From the NCBI GenBank assembly GCA_021803845.1, contig JAJZLA010000133.1, positions 1 to 5,529 on the forward strand: a DNA stretch of 5,529 nucleotides, read 5' to 3'. The translations under genes were made by a program, and so were the position numbers. The stretch is from a bacterium (GTDB taxonomy: Bacteria; SZUA-79; Acidulodesulfobacterales; Acidulodesulfobacteraceae). Below are positions 5,254 through 5,529 of the stretch, piece after piece; the stretch's first letter is position 1, and every line of letters begins with the position of its first letter. The notes below the pieces were generated by a model. The model made no database searches and had not been told where the DNA came from. It saw nothing but the letters and a program-made list of their open reading frames with translations.

Positions 5254-5529
5254 TCAAGACCCGGATGTAATCTTTTCTATAAGTTCGCTTAAAGCCGAGA
5301 CGTCCACTAGAGTATCCCTGCACGGACCGTTGGGCCTGATGTTCGGAAGCCCGTAAACCGGAAGCGGAAAACTGTCTATAACTCCCGAACTTAAATCTCT
5401 TTCGCATGCCACGGCTATAACCGCTTTAGGCCTTTTTTCTTCGAGGACTCTTCTCGCAAGAGTGCCGCCGGTTGCCACGGCTATAAATATTCCCTTTTTA
5501 TCCGACAATATCGCAAGCTCTTTTATATT
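5254..5529 (-). CDS. DUF116 family protein, C-terminal part (5' end beyond window)
   Basis: The frame is open from the right edge (first full codon ends at 5529) to a TGA at 5254-5256, giving 91 visible residues. The TTG at 5506-5508 is only an internal Leu codon, because the conserved sequence continues in frame upstream of it. Seen: VATGGTLARRVLEEKRPKAV (18-37 of the fragment), VACERDLSSG (40-49) and PNIRPNGPCRDTLVDV (62-77), the core signature of DUF116, with conserved Cys42 and Cys70. From memory, full-length members are about 200-270 residues, often with an N-terminal hydrophobic region, and their biochemical function is unknown. The gene is convergent with the ligase, so it is probably not part of that operon. 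Confidence 0.85.
   Translation of the reverse strand, partial: NIKELAILSDKKGIFIAVATGGTLARRVLEEKRPKAVIAVACERDLSSGVIDSFPLPVYGLPNIRPNGPCRDTLVDVSALSELIEKITSGS

Noticed and set aside
5254..5508. Reading the DUF116 gene as a complete 84-residue protein starting at TTG 5508
   Set aside because: The frame continues without a stop to 5529 and reads NIKELAI before that point, fitting the family. The gene is truncated by the window, not short.

Overview
The window looks like a piece of an AT-rich anaerobic bacterial chromosome. Isoleucine is often coded by ATA. The genes include oxygen-sensitive 2-oxoacid:ferredoxin chemistry and a small SRP RNA without an Alu domain, which is typical of most Gram-negative bacteria and argues against an archaeon. 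A deltaproteobacterial-type lineage (Desulfobacterota and relatives) would fit, but this is inferred from gene content only and is a weak assignment.

Left part (1-804): two genes point left. A universal stress protein (155-646) is followed 19 bases later by the first 45 codons of an unrecognised gene that runs off the window edge. A 158-base divergent intergenic region separates them from a small encapsulated-ferritin-type (EncFtn) gene at 805-1059. Promoter-like hexamers are visible for both directions.

Middle (1060-1323): no protein gene. It holds a clear signal recognition particle RNA (about 1109-1207) with its own extended -10 promoter, then about 115 bases of T/A-rich sequence leading into the operon.

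Right part (1324-5169): a tight three-gene operon on the plus strand, iorA, iorB and a paaK-like ligase (gaps +11 and -20 bases). IorA/IorB form indolepyruvate:ferredoxin oxidoreductase, which interconverts aryl-2-oxoacids and arylacetyl-CoA with ferredoxin. The ligase interconverts arylacetate and arylacetyl-CoA using ATP. Together they could either degrade aromatic amino acids or, run in reverse, salvage aryl acids into aromatic amino acids.

End (5170-5529): an 84-base convergent gap contains a compact structured, GC-richer palindromic element, then the 3' part of a DUF116 gene on the minus strand that enters from beyond the right edge.

Nothing here proves a wholly new system. The most notable points are the stand-alone minimal EncFtn without an encapsulin neighbour or recognisable cargo peptide, the iorAB-paaK coupling, the structured palindrome at 5182-5227, and a possible leaderless stress-protein transcript.
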